From Labrenzia sp. THAF82 (GTDB lineage: Bacteria > Pseudomonadota > Alphaproteobacteria > Rhizobiales > Stappiaceae): 64,000 nt of DNA. This document shows, piece by piece, positions 53,966 through 62,815 of the stretch; the stretch's first letter is position 1, and every line of letters begins with the position of its first letter. The translations under genes and the position numbers were made by a program. A model generated the notes under the pieces. It made no database searches and was not told the DNA's origin. It saw only the letters and a program-made list of their open reading frames with translations. Location of the stretch: NCBI RefSeq assembly GCF_009363435.1, contig NZ_CP045354.1, positions 6,331,016 through 6,395,015 on the forward strand. The letters run 5' to 3'.

Positions 53966-54793
53966 ATGAAAGACGCCAATTTGTGGAACCGCATTGCGGC
54001 TTGCCATCCAGATGCCGTCGAGGCCGATTTTCCTTTTTCAAAACGACTGGCACGGGACAATGGTTGGTCCCATGGGTTTGCGCTGCGCGTTATAACCGAA
54101 TATCAGCGCTTTGCTTATCTCAGCAGGCTGGGTTCAGGGATGGTTACGCCAAGCGACGAGGTCGACCAGGCATGGCACCTGCATTTGACTTATACAAAGC
54201 ATTATTGGGGCCCCTTTAAGGATACACTTGGAGGCCCATTGCACCATATGCCGACCAAGGGCGGTGCAGATCAGAATGCGCTGTTTAACGACGCCTACGC
54301 CAAAACGCTGGCATATTACCGAAGCGAATTCGGAGAACCGCCTGCTGACATTTGGCCTCCAGCCTCCGTCAGGTTCGGGAAATCACCGCATTTCCAACGC
54401 CTAAATACACAAGATCACTGGATAATCGCCAAACCGAAATGGTCCAATAAGCTTCAGACCGTCTACGAGACCGTAAAAGCACTGCCTGGCGCCGTGCTTG
54501 GCGCAGGCGCCGCGCTCATCGCATTCCTGCTGGGAAGCAGCCTGGCCTTCGCTCATGGCTCTCCAGCTGGCGACACGCTGCTGGAACGGGTTCGAAACAT
54601 GATCTGGCATTGGGCTACGGAACATACGATCGTTTTCGTTTTGTGTGTTGCCTTGGTTGGGTTTGTTCTCCTGGCGCTTTTCAAGAAGGCAACTGGTGGC
54701 AAGTCGTCGGGCTGCGGTTCAGGATGTACTGCAGGCGGCTCCAGTGGTTGCAGTTCTTCCGGTTGCGGCGGGTGCGGCGGGTGCGGCGACTGA
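53966..54793 (+). CDS. Two-TM protein with Gly/Cys-rich tail (GRDP-like N-terminus)
   Basis: A 275-residue protein of no named function. The N-terminal 130 residues contain TPSDEVDQAWHLHLTYTKHYW, which recalls the glycine-rich-domain (DUF1399/GRDP-like) pattern. Two membrane helices follow (LGAGAALIAFLLGSSLAFAH and TIVFVLCVALVGFVLLALF). The last 27 residues are almost only Gly, Ser and Cys with six Cys (GCGSGC, SSGC, GCGGCGGCGD). ATG 53966 has AGGGG ten bases upstream. Ends 21 bp before alkB on the same strand. The tail could bind metal or form disulfides; this is a guess. Confidence 0.75.
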   Translation: MKDANLWNRIAACHPDAVEADFPFSKRLARDNGWSHGFALRVITEYQRFAYLSRLGSGMVTPSDEVDQAWHLHLTYTKHYWGPFKDTLGGPLHHMPTKGGADQNALFNDAYAKTLAYYRSEFGEPPADIWPPASVRFGKSPHFQRLNTQDHWIIAKPKWSNKLQTVYETVKALPGAVLGAGAALIAFLLGSSLAFAHGSPAGDTLLERVRNMIWHWATEHTIVFVLCVALVGFVLLALFKKATGGKSSGCGSGCTAGGSSGCSSSGCGGCGGCGD

Positions 54794-54814
54794 TACGAGC
54801 TCTTGAGCAAAAAA

Positions 54815-55438
54815 ATGCAAAATACCTCTCTTGGCGGGCCGGACGGCCTTAAGTATTTGCCTGGGTACTTTGACCGCGCCGCTCAGGAATCGCTTCTGAG
54901 TGAGGTGCGGTCATGCGTTGCCGAGGCACCGCTTTTCCAACCGGTGATGCCACGAACCGGGAAAGCCTTTTCCGTAAAGATGAGCAACTGCGGCCCGCTT
55001 GGCTGGGTCTCCGACATCAACGGATACCGCTATCAGCAAGCGCATCCAGATACCGGAGTACCATGGCCCGGCATTCCTCTCGCCTTGCAAAAGCTCTGGC
55101 GGGAGATCGCTCCAACCGCCCAGCCACCACAGGCCTGCCTGATCAACTATTATGAACAGAGTGCCCGAATGGGTCTGCATCAGGACCGGGACGAGCAAAC
55201 ATTCGATGCCCCTGTCATTTCGGTCTCACTTGGCGATACAGCAACCTTCCGGGTTGGCGGTTTGTCCCGCAAGGACCCGACGAGATCCTTCCGCCTTCAG
55301 TCCGGCGATGTTGTTGTGCTGGGTGGAGAAGCCCGGCTCGCCTTTCACGGGATCGACCGGATATTGAGCGGAACATCAAGCCTTTTGAAGAACGGTGGCC
55401 GCATCAATCTGACCCTTCGGCGCGTCACCGCCATCTAA
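54815..55438 (+). CDS. alkB: Alpha-ketoglutarate-dependent dioxygenase AlkB
   Basis: Fe(II)/2-oxoglutarate dioxygenase that removes alkyl lesions such as 1-methyladenine from DNA or RNA. About 207 residues. Iron ligands: HQD in MGLHQDRDE and His of FHGIDRIL; 2-oxoglutarate Arg in RINLTLRR. GWVSDINGYRY and INYYEQSARMG are typical. ATG 54815 chosen; an in-frame TTG at 54803 is possible. Close to the preceding membrane protein gene and perhaps co-transcribed. Confidence 0.93.
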   Translation: MQNTSLGGPDGLKYLPGYFDRAAQESLLSEVRSCVAEAPLFQPVMPRTGKAFSVKMSNCGPLGWVSDINGYRYQQAHPDTGVPWPGIPLALQKLWREIAPTAQPPQACLINYYEQSARMGLHQDRDEQTFDAPVISVSLGDTATFRVGGLSRKDPTRSFRLQSGDVVVLGGEARLAFHGIDRILSGTSSLLKNGGRINLTLRRVTAI

Positions 55439-55459
55439 GCAGACCGCCGGCGGCCAACG

Positions 55460-55900
55460 TTAAAACAAGGCGATCAACGCCGCTACGACGATCACGATAT
55501 TTGCCAGCAGGCAGACCACGAATGCAATCGTACGTGGCCCTCCGGCAACCCTGCCTACACCAGCATAGTAGACGCCCCAGAACAAAAGCCGCGCAGCCAG
55601 ATAAACACCTGCAGCCACATTCACCAACAACGGTGACACCCCGGCTACGATTGCAATCAGGACGGCAGCCAGAAAGGCTGGAAAGCTCTCGGCAGAGTTC
55701 TGATAGGTTCGAACCGCGCGAAAGCTCAGTTTCGTATGGTCGAATTGCAGCGGCATGCCAGGGACCTGCTCCTCTTTGGCAAAGGCAAGCGGAGCGGTCA
55801 GGAAGTTCTGGATCAAGACGATCAAGGACAGTGCGGCGACTATTGTCAAACCGGGCCTATAGGCATTGAGGTACGGGGCAACTTCAAAGAGATTTTCCAT
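55460..55900 (-). CDS. MAPEG-family membrane protein
   Basis: 146 residues, four predicted helices. The MAPEG pattern FRAVRTYQNSAESFPAFLAA is clear. Eukaryotic members conjugate glutathione or make leukotrienes; the bacterial ones are mostly uncharacterised but related to glutathione S-transferase activity. Divergent from a TetR-type regulator with a 115-bp gap, so probably its target. Convergent with alkB. Confidence 0.9.
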   Translation of the reverse strand: MENLFEVAPYLNAYRPGLTIVAALSLIVLIQNFLTAPLAFAKEEQVPGMPLQFDHTKLSFRAVRTYQNSAESFPAFLAAVLIAIVAGVSPLLVNVAAGVYLAARLLFWGVYYAGVGRVAGGPRTIAFVVCLLANIVIVVAALIALF

Positions 55901-55977
55901 TTTTCGATCCGAGTTCTTTCAAAAAGATCTGCCTTTCTTGCCCGCAATCAATTTATGTTAAAGAACATTTTTTGGTC

Positions 55978-56000
55978 CCTGATATTCTTTCCAGATCAGG
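55978..56000. promoter_or_regulatory. Candidate TetR operator
   Basis: Inverted repeat CCTGAT (55978-55983) and ATCAGG (55995-56000), 11 bases apart, just upstream of the TetR-family start and in the gap shared with the MAPEG gene. Short and unproven. Confidence 0.3.
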
Positions 56001-56014
56001 TCCGGGAGACAAAT

Positions 56015-56611
56015 TTGCCTTACGCCCCAGAACACAAAACCAAAACGCGCAAGCGCATCGTCGAGTGCGCACGTATCCTTTTTAACCGCCACGGCTTTTC
56101 AGAAGTCTCTATCGATACGGTTATGGCAGAAGCTGGTCTAACCCGGGGCGGTTTCTACAATCACTTCAAAAACAAGGATGAGCTCTATGCAGAGGCTGTG
56201 GCATCCTTCCTGAACGGCCGCGGAAAAACCTGGCGCGACGAGGCAGGTGTTGACCCGGTCAATGGCGGTCCGCAGACGGTTCGGGACATGATCGAAAGCT
56301 ACCTTTCGACCAGACATCTCGGTGATCTGGAAGGTCAGTGTCCGATGATCGCTCTGCCATCCGACGTCGCACGGGCAACACCTGAAGTTCAGTCCGCGTA
56401 TGAGGCCCTGCTGCGGGCAATGATCTGGCTGTTTGAAAACAATTTGCCCGAAGAGCCGACCAAAAGAGACAAGGCAATTGGGCTGGCGGCTTTGTGCGTC
56501 GGCGGCATGGTGTTGTCCCGGACCATAGACGACGACACTCTTGCGGAAGAGATCCGAAGCGTCTCGAAATCCCTTGCCCTGAAACAATTGGAAACCGGCG
56601 AACGCTCCTGA
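56015..56611 (+). CDS. TetR/AcrR-family regulator
   Basis: About 198 residues. HTH: RIVECARILFNRHGFSEVSI then VMAEAGLTRGGFYNHFKNKD. TTG 56015 is chosen because GGGAG lies seven bases upstream; an ATG at 55955 has none. The C-terminal domain contains CPMIALPSDVARATPEVQ, found in regulators near detoxification genes. It is likely to repress itself and the divergent MAPEG gene. The stop is only three bases from the convergent OsmC stop. Confidence 0.9.
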   Translation: MPYAPEHKTKTRKRIVECARILFNRHGFSEVSIDTVMAEAGLTRGGFYNHFKNKDELYAEAVASFLNGRGKTWRDEAGVDPVNGGPQTVRDMIESYLSTRHLGDLEGQCPMIALPSDVARATPEVQSAYEALLRAMIWLFENNLPEEPTKRDKAIGLAALCVGGMVLSRTIDDDTLAEEIRSVSKSLALKQLETGERS

Positions 56612-56614
56612 TGT

Positions 56615-57085
56615 TCAAAGCTCCCGATATGTCGCCTCAAAGGTGACCGGAAACGCAACCGAACGGGCGATGTAGCAATAGTTGTGAATTTCGTGGTGAA
56701 TTGCATCGGCTTTTGTAAGGTTCGTGCCTGCCGGGACCACAATGTTCGGTTTCAAAATTACCTGCAAAAACCGGCCTGCGCCATTTTTCTCCGTTTCACC
56801 AAGACCCAATGGGAAATCCTCATAGGCGCTCACTGCGATGCCAGCGGTGCTGGCCAGATGCAGATACCAGAGCATGTGACAACTCGAAAGCGCCGACAAA
56901 AGCAAATCCTCCGGGTTGTGGAGCGCCGGGTTTCCACCAAGCAACGGGTCGTTGGAACATTGCACGACAGACTTGCCCGGCGTTCTGATTTCCCAGGTTC
57001 TTTCATATCCACGATAGGTTTTTGTCCCGTCGCCCAGGTTCCCGGCCCAGACAATTTTCGATGTGTATTGGTGGTTGGTTGTCAT
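56615..57085 (-). CDS. OsmC-family peroxiredoxin-like protein
   Basis: 156 residues. The OsmC catalytic Cys pair is at SSCHMLWYLH and NYCYIARSV. The family reduces organic hydroperoxides. ATG 57085 follows GGAGATCGAG. It is divergent from a GntR regulator, and a perfect palindrome lies directly behind its ribosome binding site, so GntR repression is likely. Confidence 0.92.
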   Translation of the reverse strand: MTTNHQYTSKIVWAGNLGDGTKTYRGYERTWEIRTPGKSVVQCSNDPLLGGNPALHNPEDLLLSALSSCHMLWYLHLASTAGIAVSAYEDFPLGLGETEKNGAGRFLQVILKPNIVVPAGTNLTKADAIHHEIHNYCYIARSVAFPVTFEATYREL

Positions 57086-57097
57086 CTCGATCTCCAA

Positions 57098-57117
57098 AAT
57101 GTATACATTTATACATT
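57098..57117. promoter_or_regulatory. Operator-like palindrome between OsmC and GntR genes
   Basis: Perfect inverted repeat AATGTATA / TATACATT with 4-base spacer, which includes the self-complementary ATGTATACAT. GTATAC-centred sites are used by several FCD-type GntR regulators. It abuts the OsmC ribosome binding site. Confidence 0.65.
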
Positions 57118-57170
57118 CTTGAGTTTCAGATTTGTCAAGTCCATGATGACGCCGGTCGAAGGAAGGGTTC

Positions 57171-57806
57171 ATGTCCGCTGAGCAGATTGCCGCCACGTTG
57201 GAAACTGAAATTGTCGAAGGCCGTTTCCGACCGGGCGAAGAACTCAAACAGGGTGAAATCGCGAAACGATTTGCGATCAGCCGGATCCCGGTCAGGGACG
57301 CCCTCCAACTCTTGGCATCTCGTGGGATGATCAGCCTCGTCCCCAATCGGCGCGCACGCGTCATCAGTCTGGAACCGGCTGAAATATCCGAAATTTACGA
57401 CCTGAGAGTGCTGTTGGAAACGGACTGCCTGCACCACGCCATCAAACAGATGACGGAAAACGATCTGGGTGCGATTGAAGTTGCTTACGCACACTCCTCG
57501 ATCGATGCGGGCACAGACCGTTGGGCTAGCGGCGACTGGGCCTTTCACCAAAGTCTCTATTTACCTGCACGCAGGCCGCGACAATTGAAGTTGATTGAAG
57601 AGCTTCGACGGACATGCTGCATTCATATTGCCGGGTATGGTGTCTTGCCGGCGCAAACCAGGGACTGGCTCGAAGATCACAAAGACATCTTGTCGGCAGT
57701 GCGCAATCGCAACACGGCCGACGCACAGGACATCCTGAAACGGCATATCATGGACGCCTGCGCAACGCTGTTGTCTGCCTGGCCCACCGAAAACACTGGT
57801 TCCTAG
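57171..57806 (+). CDS. GntR-family regulator (FCD type)
   Basis: 211 residues. Winged helix: IVEGRFRPGEELKQGEIAKR, FAISRIPVRDALQLLASRGM. The C-terminal FCD domain has FHQSLY, DHKDILSAV and RHIMDA, the His positions that usually hold metal and bind small acids. Ligand unknown. Most likely controls the divergent OsmC gene through the palindrome at 57098. Confidence 0.92.
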   Translation: MSAEQIAATLETEIVEGRFRPGEELKQGEIAKRFAISRIPVRDALQLLASRGMISLVPNRRARVISLEPAEISEIYDLRVLLETDCLHHAIKQMTENDLGAIEVAYAHSSIDAGTDRWASGDWAFHQSLYLPARRPRQLKLIEELRRTCCIHIAGYGVLPAQTRDWLEDHKDILSAVRNRNTADAQDILKRHIMDACATLLSAWPTENTGS

Positions 57807-57875
57807 CCGCAAACGAACCCAGTTACACAGCAGCTCATGTCTTACCGGTTGGGCGGTAATTCGCTGCCAAAGCGG

Positions 57876-59456
57876 TCAGAGCGCCTGATAAGTCAAAAGC
57901 AGCGCGCAGACTGCAATAACCCAAAGAGCAAGTCGGCCGGATCGCGTGTGCCTTGCTTCTGCCTTGCCGATGGCTTCCGCGGTTGCATCATCGAACCGAA
58001 GACCGCTGTTGGTCATTTTTTCAAGTTCAGCCGACATGCGACCGATGCGGTCGGCAAACAACGGCATGTCGTTTGCGACCCGGGCGAGTGCCGACAATGC
58101 GTCGCCTGCGTCCCGGAACTTTCCGACCGGGCCAAGATTTTCAGTTATCCAGCTGCCGACAACCGGTTCGGCCGTTCGCCACATATCGAGATTGGGGTTC
58201 AGGGACCTGGCAACACCCTCGACAACGACCATCGTTTTTTGCAGCATGATCAATTGGGTCTGGGTGCGCATTTCAAACAGTTCGGTCACTTCAAAAAGCT
58301 GAGTCAGAAGTCGGGCCATGGATATCTCGCTGGCATCGTGACCATGGATCGGCTCCCCAATCGCACGGATCGCCTGCGCAAACATGTCGACGTCCTGATG
58401 GGCCGGCACATACCCGGCCTCAAAGTGCACTTCCGCAACGCGCTTGTAGTTTCGCGTGATGAACCCGAACAGGATCTCGGCCAGAAAACGGCGTTCACGT
58501 TTGTTGAGCCGGCCAGTGATGCCGAAATCGACCGCGACAAGCGTGCCGTCAGGTTCGACGAATAGATTGCCCTGGTGCATGTCCGCGTGAAAAAAGCCAT
58601 CTCGCAGCGTGTGCCGAAGAAAGCTCTGAATGACGGATGCACCTAGAGCTTCCAGATCATGGCCATCTTCACGAAGACCATCAACATCGGACATTTTCCG
58701 GCCATCGATCCATTCAAGGGTCAAAACACCCTTGGATGTGTGAAGCCATTCCACGCCTGGCACCCGAAAGCCCGGGTCTTCCGCAATGTTTTCTGCCATT
58801 TCGGAAAGCGCGGCAGCCTCGAGCCTGAAATCCATTTCCATGGCGACGGATTGAGCGAGCGTATCGACCACGGCAACCGGACGAAGTCGACGCGACGGCG
58901 GATGGAACCGTTCCGCAAGACGGGCAACAAGGTAATAGCTTTCCAGATCTCTTTGAAATCTTCGGGATACACCCGGACGCAACACTTTGACGGCGACCTT
59001 ACGATCCACCCCGTCCTTGTCCCTTATGACGGCCGGATGCACCTGAGCAATGGATGCTGCTGCAACGGCTTCGCCAAATTCGACAAAGATTTCGTCGACC
59101 GGGCGGTCGAGCTGTTCGGAAACTGCCCGCCGCGCTGCCTCATGTTCAAACGCCGGCAGCCGATCCTGCAGTGCAGACAATTCACGCGCGGCATCTTTGC
59201 CAACGACATCGGCCCGCGTTGCCAGGAACTGACCAAGCTTCACATAAGAAGGACCCAAGCGATTAAGAGCGTCTGAAAGGCGCAGATCTGCACTTTTGTC
59301 TTTGACCGCGCGGCGTTCCAAAAGACGGGCAATCGCGATCCCGAAACGCGGCCCCGCTGGAAGGTCAGGCAGATTGACGAGGCTGAACACGCCTTCGCGC
59401 GCCATCACGAAACCGGCCCGCATCAGGCGGAAAAGGGACATAACCGGAAATGCCAT
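57876..59456 (-). CDS. ubiB: Ubiquinone biosynthesis kinase-like protein UbiB
   Basis: ABC1/ADCK-type atypical kinase, required for ubiquinone synthesis. About 526 residues. Motifs: KxGQ in GPSYVKLGQFLATR, Ala-rich loop GEAVAAASIAQVHPA, VAVKVLRPG, catalytic HADMHQGNLFV, VDFGITG. One C-terminal helix (ALWVIAVCALLLTYQAL) anchors it. Starts three bases past the ubiE stop. ATG 59456 used; TTG 59459 is adjacent. The protein is often annotated as 2-octaprenylphenol hydroxylase, which is outdated. Confidence 0.95.
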   Translation of the reverse strand: MAFPVMSLFRLMRAGFVMAREGVFSLVNLPDLPAGPRFGIAIARLLERRAVKDKSADLRLSDALNRLGPSYVKLGQFLATRADVVGKDAARELSALQDRLPAFEHEAARRAVSEQLDRPVDEIFVEFGEAVAAASIAQVHPAVIRDKDGVDRKVAVKVLRPGVSRRFQRDLESYYLVARLAERFHPPSRRLRPVAVVDTLAQSVAMEMDFRLEAAALSEMAENIAEDPGFRVPGVEWLHTSKGVLTLEWIDGRKMSDVDGLREDGHDLEALGASVIQSFLRHTLRDGFFHADMHQGNLFVEPDGTLVAVDFGITGRLNKRERRFLAEILFGFITRNYKRVAEVHFEAGYVPAHQDVDMFAQAIRAIGEPIHGHDASEISMARLLTQLFEVTELFEMRTQTQLIMLQKTMVVVEGVARSLNPNLDMWRTAEPVVGSWITENLGPVGKFRDAGDALSALARVANDMPLFADRIGRMSAELEKMTNSGLRFDDATAEAIGKAEARHTRSGRLALWVIAVCALLLTYQAL

Positions 59457-59459
59457 CAA

Positions 59460-60257
59460 TCAGAATTTCCAACCAGAATGCAGCGCGGCGATACCGCCGG
59501 AATAATTGCGATAGGTGACCCGTTCAAATCCTACTTCCCGAACCATCTCCGCGAAGCGCTCCTGGCTGGGAAATTTGCGAATGGATTCCACCAGATACTG
59601 ATAGGGATCGCCGTCACCCGTCACCCACTTTCCCATGACTGGGATCGCATTGAAGGAAAAGGTGTCATAGACCTTGTCCAGCAGGGGCACATCGACTTCG
59701 GAAAACTCCAGGCAAAGAAAACGGCCTCCGCGCTTCAAAACACGCCGGGCCTCCCGCAATGCTTTCGGGATGTCCGGGACATTTCGGATGCCGAAGGCAA
59801 TCGTATATGCATCGAAACTCTTGTCAGGGAATGGCAGGTCTTCTGCGTTTCCCTGGCTAAAGGTGATCAATTTGGACAATCCGGCTTTCGCCGCTCTGTC
59901 GCGACCGACACCGAGCATGGATTCATTGATATCGCAAACCACGGCGGAAACCGTTTCGTTCGACCGATTGACAACACGGGTTGCTATATCACCGGTGCCA
60001 CCGGCAACATCCAGAAGCTTCCAGCCTGACTTGTCCGCCCTTGGCGGTGCAAGGAACGAGACCATCGCATCCTTCCAGACCCGGTGCATCCCGCCGGACA
60101 TCATGTCGTTCATCAGGTCGTAACGGTCAGCAACCTTGTGAAAAACATCGTCCACAAGCGCCTGTTTGCTTCCCTCGGCCACCTTTGTGAAACCGAAACT
60201 GGTCGGCATGTCCTCCGGAGTCCGGTCCGAAGCTCCGCTGCGTGCCTGTTGCGTCAT
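59460..60257 (-). CDS. ubiE: Ubiquinone/menaquinone methyltransferase UbiE
   Basis: C-methyltransferase of ubiquinone synthesis. About 265 residues. SAM loop LLDVAGGTGDIATRV, then GNAEDLPFPDKSFDAYTIAF and the family signatures YDLMNDMMSGGMHRVWKD and RVLKRGGRFLCLEFSEV. ATG 60257 follows TTGGAGACG. Forms an operon with ubiB. The 264-bp gap up to mutM holds divergent promoters; no other feature is seen in it. Confidence 0.96.
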   Translation of the reverse strand: MTQQARSGASDRTPEDMPTSFGFTKVAEGSKQALVDDVFHKVADRYDLMNDMMSGGMHRVWKDAMVSFLAPPRADKSGWKLLDVAGGTGDIATRVVNRSNETVSAVVCDINESMLGVGRDRAAKAGLSKLITFSQGNAEDLPFPDKSFDAYTIAFGIRNVPDIPKALREARRVLKRGGRFLCLEFSEVDVPLLDKVYDTFSFNAIPVMGKWVTGDGDPYQYLVESIRKFPSQERFAEMVREVGFERVTYRNYSGGIAALHSGWKF

Positions 60258-60521
60258 GAATGCGTCTCCAAGATCAATCAGTTCAGCCTCAGCCCACCGG
60301 TTGATCACCGTTCCTGTTCTTGAACAGATCAGCCCACCTTTTCGCGAGCTGCCGTTGTTCTGGCGGATCACAAATCCATTTAAGGTCTTCAAAGTGCGCC
60401 GGAACATAGTACAAGCACCGCCCGAGCGCTATCTTTGCCGGCCGTGGACGCCATATGCCGCAGGCCGGTGTGAGAATGTCAGACCTCTTAGCGCGCAACC
60501 GAAGCGGAGACCAGTCTTCAG

Positions 60522-61415
60522 ATGCCTGAATTGCCGGAAGTTGAAACCGTCAAACGCGGCCTGTCGCCCGCATTCGAAGGAGCCACGCTGCGCAAGGTCG
60601 AGCAAAACCGGCCTGATCTTCGTTTTCCGTTTCCGGAAGACTTCGTTGGTCGGCTGACTGGGAAACGGGTCACCGCCCTGTCCCGCAGATCCAAATACCT
60701 GCTTGCGGATATCACCAGCGGGGATGTTCTGGTCATGCATCTTGGCATGTCAGGGTCTTTCCGCATTGAAGCCGACTATGAGGACAGTGCTCCCGGTAAA
60801 TTTGCACATGCCCGCAGCAAGGACACCAAGCACGATCATGTGGTCTTTCACCTTGAAACAGCCACAGGAGATCCCGCGCGCATTATATATAATGATCCGC
60901 GGCGCTTTGGCTTCATGGACCTTGTGCCACGAGCCAGGCTATCTGCGCATCCGCTTTTCAAGGATCTTGGACTGGAACCTTTGGGCAATGAACTGAGTGC
61001 GGAAACGCTTGCCGGTCTATTCCAAGGTCGAAAATCGCCTCTAAAAGCCGCCTTGCTGAATCAGAAGCTGATTGCAGGTCTTGGCAATATATATGTGTGT
61101 GAAGCACTTTGGCGCAGTGGTCTGAGCCCGGAACGCTCTGCCGGGAGCATTGTGACGAAATCAGGTAAGCCGACAAAAAAGGCGGTCGCCCTAGCAGCCA
61201 ACATCCGGGAAACACTCGAAGACGCAATCAAGGCCGGCGGGTCATCCTTGCGAGACCACACACAAACCGATGGTACGCTTGGCTATTTTCAGCATTCCTT
61301 CGCTGTCTATGGCCGCGAAAACGAAAACTGCCGGACACCGGGCTGCAGCGGCACGGTAGCACGACTGGTGCAATCAAACCGCTCTACCTTTTATTGCCCG
61401 CAATGCCAAACCTGA
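60522..61415 (+). CDS. mutM: Formamidopyrimidine-DNA glycosylase
   Basis: Base-excision repair of 8-oxoguanine. 297 residues. Catalytic Pro2 and Glu3 in MPELPEVETVKRGL, helix-two-turn-helix (LIAGLGNIYVCEALWRSGL) and C-terminal zinc finger with four Cys (CRTPGCSGT ... FYCPQCQT). Divergent from ubiE. About 130 bp before the enoyl-CoA hydratase gene. Confidence 0.97.
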   Translation: MPELPEVETVKRGLSPAFEGATLRKVEQNRPDLRFPFPEDFVGRLTGKRVTALSRRSKYLLADITSGDVLVMHLGMSGSFRIEADYEDSAPGKFAHARSKDTKHDHVVFHLETATGDPARIIYNDPRRFGFMDLVPRARLSAHPLFKDLGLEPLGNELSAETLAGLFQGRKSPLKAALLNQKLIAGLGNIYVCEALWRSGLSPERSAGSIVTKSGKPTKKAVALAANIRETLEDAIKAGGSSLRDHTQTDGTLGYFQHSFAVYGRENENCRTPGCSGTVARLVQSNRSTFYCPQCQT

Positions 61416-61544
61416 CAGTCCGGCCTCTATCCCTTCAGCCAAACTTGCCAGACACGCCTCGTGTCGGTTAGGCATGGCCGGTAAGTTTGACATATCCGAG
61501 GGGCCGTCCATGACGGCAACCTCCGGTCTTGGGAGCGCATTATT

Positions 61545-62318
61545 ATGGGATACGAGAACATCCGCGTTGAAAAGCGCGGCAAAGTAGGCCTGATCACTCT
61601 GGACCGGCCGGAAGCCCTGAATGCGCTCAATTCAGCGCTGGTCGCAGAGCTTTGCACGGCCCTTGACAGTTTCGATGAAGACGAGCGCATCGGCTGCGTT
61701 GTCGTCACGGGTTCGGAAAAGGCTTTTGCAGCCGGTGCCGACATCAAGGAAATGCAGCCTCACAATTTCTCATCCGCCTACCAGACCGATCTGATCACGC
61801 CATTTGATCGCGTCTCGCGGAACCGCAAACCGATCATCGCAGCCGTCGCCGGATATGCGCTGGGCGGGGGCTGCGAACTGGCCATGCTCTGCGATTTCAT
61901 CATCGCGGCCGACACCGCAAAATTCGGCCAGCCGGAAATCACCCTCGGCGTCATCCCCGGAGCAGGGGGTACGCAGCGTCTGACGCGGTTCGTTGGCAAG
62001 TCAAAAGCCATGGAGATGGTCTTGACCGGTCGCATGATGGATGCCGAAGAAGCTGAGCGGAGCGGCCTTGTCAGCCGGATCGTTCCCGCCGACGACCTTC
62101 TGGAGGAAGCTCTGAAGGCCGCCGAGAAAATTGCCGACTTCTCGCTCCCCGTCGTGATGATGGCAAAGGAAAGCGTCGACCGGGCGTATGAAACAACACT
62201 TTCAGAAGGCGTGCGGTTCGAGCGGCGGGTCTTCCAAGCCCTTTTCGCGCTGGAGGACCAGAACGAGGGCATGAGCGCCTTTGCGGAGAAACGGTCACCG
62301 CAATTCAGGAACAAATAA
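61545..62318 (+). CDS. Enoyl-CoA hydratase
   Basis: Crotonase-fold enzyme of fatty acid beta-oxidation or related acyl-CoA pathways. 257 residues. Oxyanion-hole region AAGADIKEM and the catalytic Glu pair in CELAMLCDFIIAAD and GQPEITLGVIPGAGGTQRL. Both Glu are present, as in true hydratases. GGGAG precedes the ATG. The mutM-hydratase-rpsT order is common in the order. Followed by a terminator. Confidence 0.93.
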   Translation: MGYENIRVEKRGKVGLITLDRPEALNALNSALVAELCTALDSFDEDERIGCVVVTGSEKAFAAGADIKEMQPHNFSSAYQTDLITPFDRVSRNRKPIIAAVAGYALGGGCELAMLCDFIIAADTAKFGQPEITLGVIPGAGGTQRLTRFVGKSKAMEMVLTGRMMDAEEAERSGLVSRIVPADDLLEEALKAAEKIADFSLPVVMMAKESVDRAYETTLSEGVRFERRVFQALFALEDQNEGMSAFAEKRSPQFRNK

Positions 62319-62384
62319 TCTTCCGCGTATCAACGACAAAGCCGTTGACGACAAGCCCAAGCGCCATTATAAGCAGCGCCCAAT

Positions 62385-62416
62385 CGGTGGCGGACTTCCG
62401 CCGCCGTTGTTTTTTG
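62385..62416 (+). terminator. Terminator of the enoyl-CoA hydratase gene
   Basis: Nine-bp stem CGGTGGCGG / CCGCCGCCG with one T-G wobble (62385-62393 with 62398-62406), loop ACTT, followed by TTGTTTTTTG. Confidence 0.82.
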
Positions 62417-62494
62417 ATCGGGTCTTACCGGCTTTGACGCCTTGGTCCGATCGCCACCGGACCCTAGTCCCCATTACCGATCAGGATTGAGCCC

Positions 62495-62761
62495 ATGGCC
62501 AACACACCATCGGCCAAGAAGGCGGCCCGCAAGATTGCCCGCCGGACGGCCACCAACAAAGACCGCAGAAGCCGCGTTCGCACGTACCTGCGTAAGGTTG
62601 AAGAAGCAATCGCTTCTGGCGACCAGAGCGCAGCAAACGACGCTTTCAAGGCAGCCCAGCCGGAAATCATGCGCGCAGCGTCCAAAGGCGTGATGCATGC
62701 AAACACTGCGTCTAGGAAAGTTTCCCGCCTCAACGCCCGCATCAAGGCACTTGGCGCCTAA
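62495..62761 (+). CDS. rpsT: 30S ribosomal protein S20
   Basis: 88 residues, full length. Starts MANTPSAKKAARKIARRT and ends ASRKVSRLNARIKALGA. Helical, basic, binds the 5' domain of 16S rRNA. In many alphaproteobacteria the next gene is dnaA. Its promoter lies between the preceding terminator and 62494. Confidence 0.98.
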   Translation: MANTPSAKKAARKIARRTATNKDRRSRVRTYLRKVEEAIASGDQSAANDAFKAAQPEIMRAASKGVMHANTASRKVSRLNARIKALGA

Positions 62762-62783
62762 TTTTTCCGTGAAATCAACGTTC

Positions 62784-62815
62784 AAAAGACCCGGCCACAG
62801 TGCCGGGTTTTTTTT
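62784..62815 (+). terminator. Terminator of rpsT
   Basis: Stem ACCCGGC / GCCGGGT (62789-62795 with 62802-62808), extendable through flanking A and T, followed by eight T. Confidence 0.9.
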
